From NCBI GenBank assembly GCA_012267415.1, contig JAAXGN010000135.1, forward strand, positions 1 through 64,000: a stretch of 64,000 nt of DNA, read 5' to 3'. The notes under the pieces were generated by a model that saw only the letters and a program-made list of their open reading frames with translations, was not told the DNA's origin and ran no database searches. Position 1 is the stretch's first letter. Each line of letters starts with the position of its first letter. Origin of the DNA: Candidatus Poribacteria bacterium. GTDB taxonomy: Bacteria; Poribacteria; WGA-4E; WGA-3G. Both the position numbers and the translations under genes were made by a program. This document shows positions 63,001 through 64,000 of this stretch, in pieces.

Positions 63001-63066
63001 GTGAGGATCGTTTCGTGTCTGCTCAATCTGCTGCAGATAATCATCGCAATATGTTTGAAATGACAT
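60007..63066 (-). CDS. Type IIG-like restriction-modification protein
   Basis: A 1,019-aa single-chain protein. Residues 1-150 resemble the nuclease head of such enzymes: GRPDYIAT near 65 then IGYIEAEAYRTDLD near 80. In relatives the last motif reads ExK (EAKD..), but here the Lys is Glu (Glu82, codon 62821-62823). The methyltransferase core has the YYTPPQVISYIV start near 318, DPATGTGGFL near 352 and the NPPY motif near 467, then a target-recognition region. If the nuclease is dead it would be an orphan N6-adenine methyltransferase. A strong promoter lies upstream. No S subunit is adjacent. Confidence 0.85.
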   Translation of the reverse strand: MSFQTYCDDYLQQIEQTRNDPHTTDELSLHPILKTFLENVTDDCFESPNVRYHLEPRQINQIGRPDYIATEGLIPIGYIEAEAYRTDLDNLTGQARIQNDRFKQNLDNFILTNFIDFELYKDGERINTARITENTDGLAALLQNFQEDAIQISTPEMLAKYLARRTRELNTQIATTLRDETSETYGIYNAFCETLLFTLTRADFADMYAQTLSYGLFAARCTIPNATNFSRYTAAEALPQSNRFLARLYRHVAGMSAEQNVTYILDNIVTLLRNVPTEMLRTAFTPSNQLEDPVIHFYETFLAQYDPQRRIDRGVYYTPPQVISYIVRSVDILLKTELNRPRGLADGNTLILDPATGTGGFLLSVLDHIRDYVSNTDGTGFWGQYVNDKVVNRLIGFELLIAPYTIAHLKLSLFLRRYGWHADENLRVYLTNTLEQPDEMVETNPFARFISEEANAALSVKRDEPILAIIGNPPYKQHSANPSRIRSNLTFIGTLMEDYSQVDGQSLGEANPRALQDDYVKFIRWAQWRIDKTGEGVIGFIVNNNFLDAPTARGMRQSMMISFNTIYVLNLHGSVRKQEAIPENETDENVFDIIQGVCILLCVKERDNDKPARVYHADMWGSRQDKYRELLRNDVQSTLWSELQPTSPHYLFVPQDTTYRSEYETGWKITDILQSKSIGIVTARDKLTIHQTVEDVIETVTDFVSLSENDARNRYNLGNDSKDWKVELAQADLRDHPNAEQHLTPIHYRPFDTRWTYYTGRSRGFHCRPRSENMSHLLEDNLAVCVCRIVTSPAWQHALVTNEIAENSYVSNRASESGHVFPLYLYPDTEGLPLETERKLNFKPEFLTALSECLRLAQTTPHQLPEGITPEQILGYIYAVLYSPTYRLRYYDFLRYDIPRIPLPQDIDHFSTLASLGQELIDLHLLRNILPTTHRFEGDGAAEVERIRYEDNNVWINSTQHFTDVPQTVWEYKIGAYQVCHKWLKDRIGNTLSVDEISQYRKILVAIAETIRIMDVIDA

Positions 63067-63108
63067 AATATCAATTACTCAGTCGGTTTTTTGTGCTTAT
63101 GATTGTCT

Positions 63109-63137
63109 ATTATATGTATTTTTTGCGTATTCGTCAA
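63109..63137 (-). promoter_or_regulatory. Promoter of the type IIG-like gene
   Basis: Minus-strand TTGACG (63137-63132) and consensus TATAAT (63114-63109), spacer 17 bp, leader about 36 nt. Confidence 0.75.
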
Positions 63138-63160
63138 GTTCAAGTTCTGTTATGAAGCAT

Positions 63161-63189
63161 TTGACAAAACATAAGATATCTGATAACAT
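63161..63189 (+). promoter_or_regulatory. Candidate promoter of second Gfo/Idh gene
   Basis: TTGACA (63161-63166) and TAACAT (63184-63189), spacer 17 bp. The rest of the gap to 63404 shows no gene. Confidence 0.4.
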
Positions 63190-63404
63190 GTTGTTGCCTG
63201 AGATTACCTCCAAATAATCAATAAAATGAATTCTTATTGATTAGCATGGCTTCTCATACACAAAAAGTCAATATGATAGATCAACGGTAGATCATCACTA
63301 TATTCTCATACAACTGAAGTACTTGAAAATGGCAAACGTATTGACAAAAAAGGGACATTATCAATTAGGAATGGTTTCAGATTCAAACTAAAGAAAGGTA
63401 GAAT

Positions 63405-64000
63405 ATGAAAGAAATAAAAATTGGTTTTATCGGTTCGGGAGGAAATGCAAACGGGCACATGAATCGACTTACGGATATGGATGGTGCTAATGTTGTGGCT
63501 ATTTGTGATATTGTTGAAGAGAAGGCACAGCGAGCAGCGGAAAAACATAACGCGGATCCGTATACAGATCATCGTGAAATGTTAGAACGAGATGACTTAG
63601 ACGCAATCTATCTGAGTCTCCCTGTTTTTGTTCACGGACAACCTGAACTGGATGTAATTGAACGCGGTCTACCGTTTTTCGTGGAAAAACCGGTAGCAAT
63701 CAACATGGATATTGCTCGGGAAGTTGAAGCAGCAGTGACAAAAGCAGGTCTGATAACATGTGTCGGTTATCAACTCCGTTATCTCGGTTCCACAAAGATT
63801 ACAAAAGAAATCCTTGCTGGTAAGACGATCAACATGGCTGTCGGAAAATACTGGTGTGGCACTGGACGTGGCAGTCCTGATGGTTGGTTGCGACAGATGA
63901 GCAAATCTGGAGGACAATTGGTTGAACAGGCAACACACACTTTTGACATGATGCGTAACTTCCTTGGCGATGTTGATTCTGTCTATGCGATGCAGGCTAA
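63405..64000 (+). CDS. Gfo/Idh/MocA family oxidoreductase (partial)
   Basis: The frame runs to the end of the window, about 198 residues of the N-terminal part. The NAD(P) motif GFIGSGGNANGH is at residues 6-17, and CDIVEEKA follows strand 2. The catalytic-Lys motif is intact (FVEKPVA near 94), in contrast to the paralogue at 57440. AAAGGTAG precedes the ATG. The second domain begins near residue 122 and is cut off. Confidence 0.9.
   Translation, partial: MKEIKIGFIGSGGNANGHMNRLTDMDGANVVAICDIVEEKAQRAAEKHNADPYTDHREMLERDDLDAIYLSLPVFVHGQPELDVIERGLPFFVEKPVAINMDIAREVEAAVTKAGLITCVGYQLRYLGSTKITKEILAGKTINMAVGKYWCGTGRGSPDGWLRQMSKSGGQLVEQATHTFDMMRNFLGDVDSVYAMQA

Overview
The window looks like chromosomal DNA from an uncultured Gram-negative-type bacterium of roughly 40% G+C. 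A peptidoglycan-binding OmpA-type lipoprotein and a beta-barrel-like protein ending in Phe imply an outer membrane. The mix of housekeeping genes with phytanoyl-CoA dioxygenase, sulfatase-like, mandelate-racemase-like, creatininase, amidohydrolase, HpcH/HpaI aldolase and Gfo/Idh/MocA genes, plus abundant GTAG-headed palindromic intergenic repeats, recalls Candidatus Poribacteria and related lineages. That assignment is inference; no rRNA gene is present to settle it. I see no tRNA or rRNA genes and no CRISPR array.

Layout. 0.3-1 kb: a catalytic-domain-only tyrosine recombinase with very A/C-rich codons. 1.3-7.3 kb: UbiD decarboxylase, a thioredoxin-reductase-like flavoprotein, DNA polymerase I and an RRM protein behind a long leader. 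7.4-11.3 kb: an AAA-type protein with a damaged Walker A, an HI1419/HI1420-type toxin-antitoxin pair, a possible transposase remnant and a uridine kinase. 11.3-14.8 kb: a MITE-like element, two membrane-anchored hypotheticals, and two small heat-shock proteins. One of these sits behind two sigma-54-type promoters 60 bp apart; the other has a long Arg-rich extension. 14.8-20.1 kb (minus strand): aquaporin, sulfatase-like enzyme, O-antigen-ligase-like protein, beta-barrel-like protein, OmpA lipoprotein. 20.3-29.1 kb (minus strand): a probable operon DUF368 - nadK - recN - indolepyruvate oxidoreductase - aroE - zapA-like behind a near-consensus promoter.

29.6-39.8 kb: nucleoside hydrolase, RecG, a decayed MazEF-like module followed 3 nt later by a trypsin-TPR protein, a single-chain MNT-HEPN protein coupled to an HpcH/HpaI aldolase, and a creatininase. 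39.8-42.6 kb: a TdeIII-like restriction-modification operon with a perfect dyad inside its likely promoter, and a small internally duplicated protein. 42.8-55.2 kb (minus strand): glutamine-synthetase-like enzyme, SDR, two coiled-coil envelope proteins preceded by a highly structured leader, amidohydrolase, a YbhN-like membrane protein, PhyH, an enolase-superfamily enzyme, and a DUF1854/ABC exporter pair. 55.5-64 kb: a secreted double WD40 propeller, a Gfo/Idh/MocA protein lacking the EKP lysine, a two-gene unit bracketed by 62-64 bp direct repeats, a single-chain type IIG-like R-M protein with an altered nuclease motif, and a second Gfo/Idh/MocA gene cut by the window end.

The most interesting signals are the conflict and mobile layer (single-chain MNT-HEPN, decayed MazEF next to a protease-TPR gene, two R-M systems, the repeat-flanked gene pair, REP-like families without a visible RAYT), the tandem sigma-54 promoters on hsp20, the Arg-rich small heat-shock protein, the structured RNA-like region near 47.6 kb, and several enzymes with substituted key residues.
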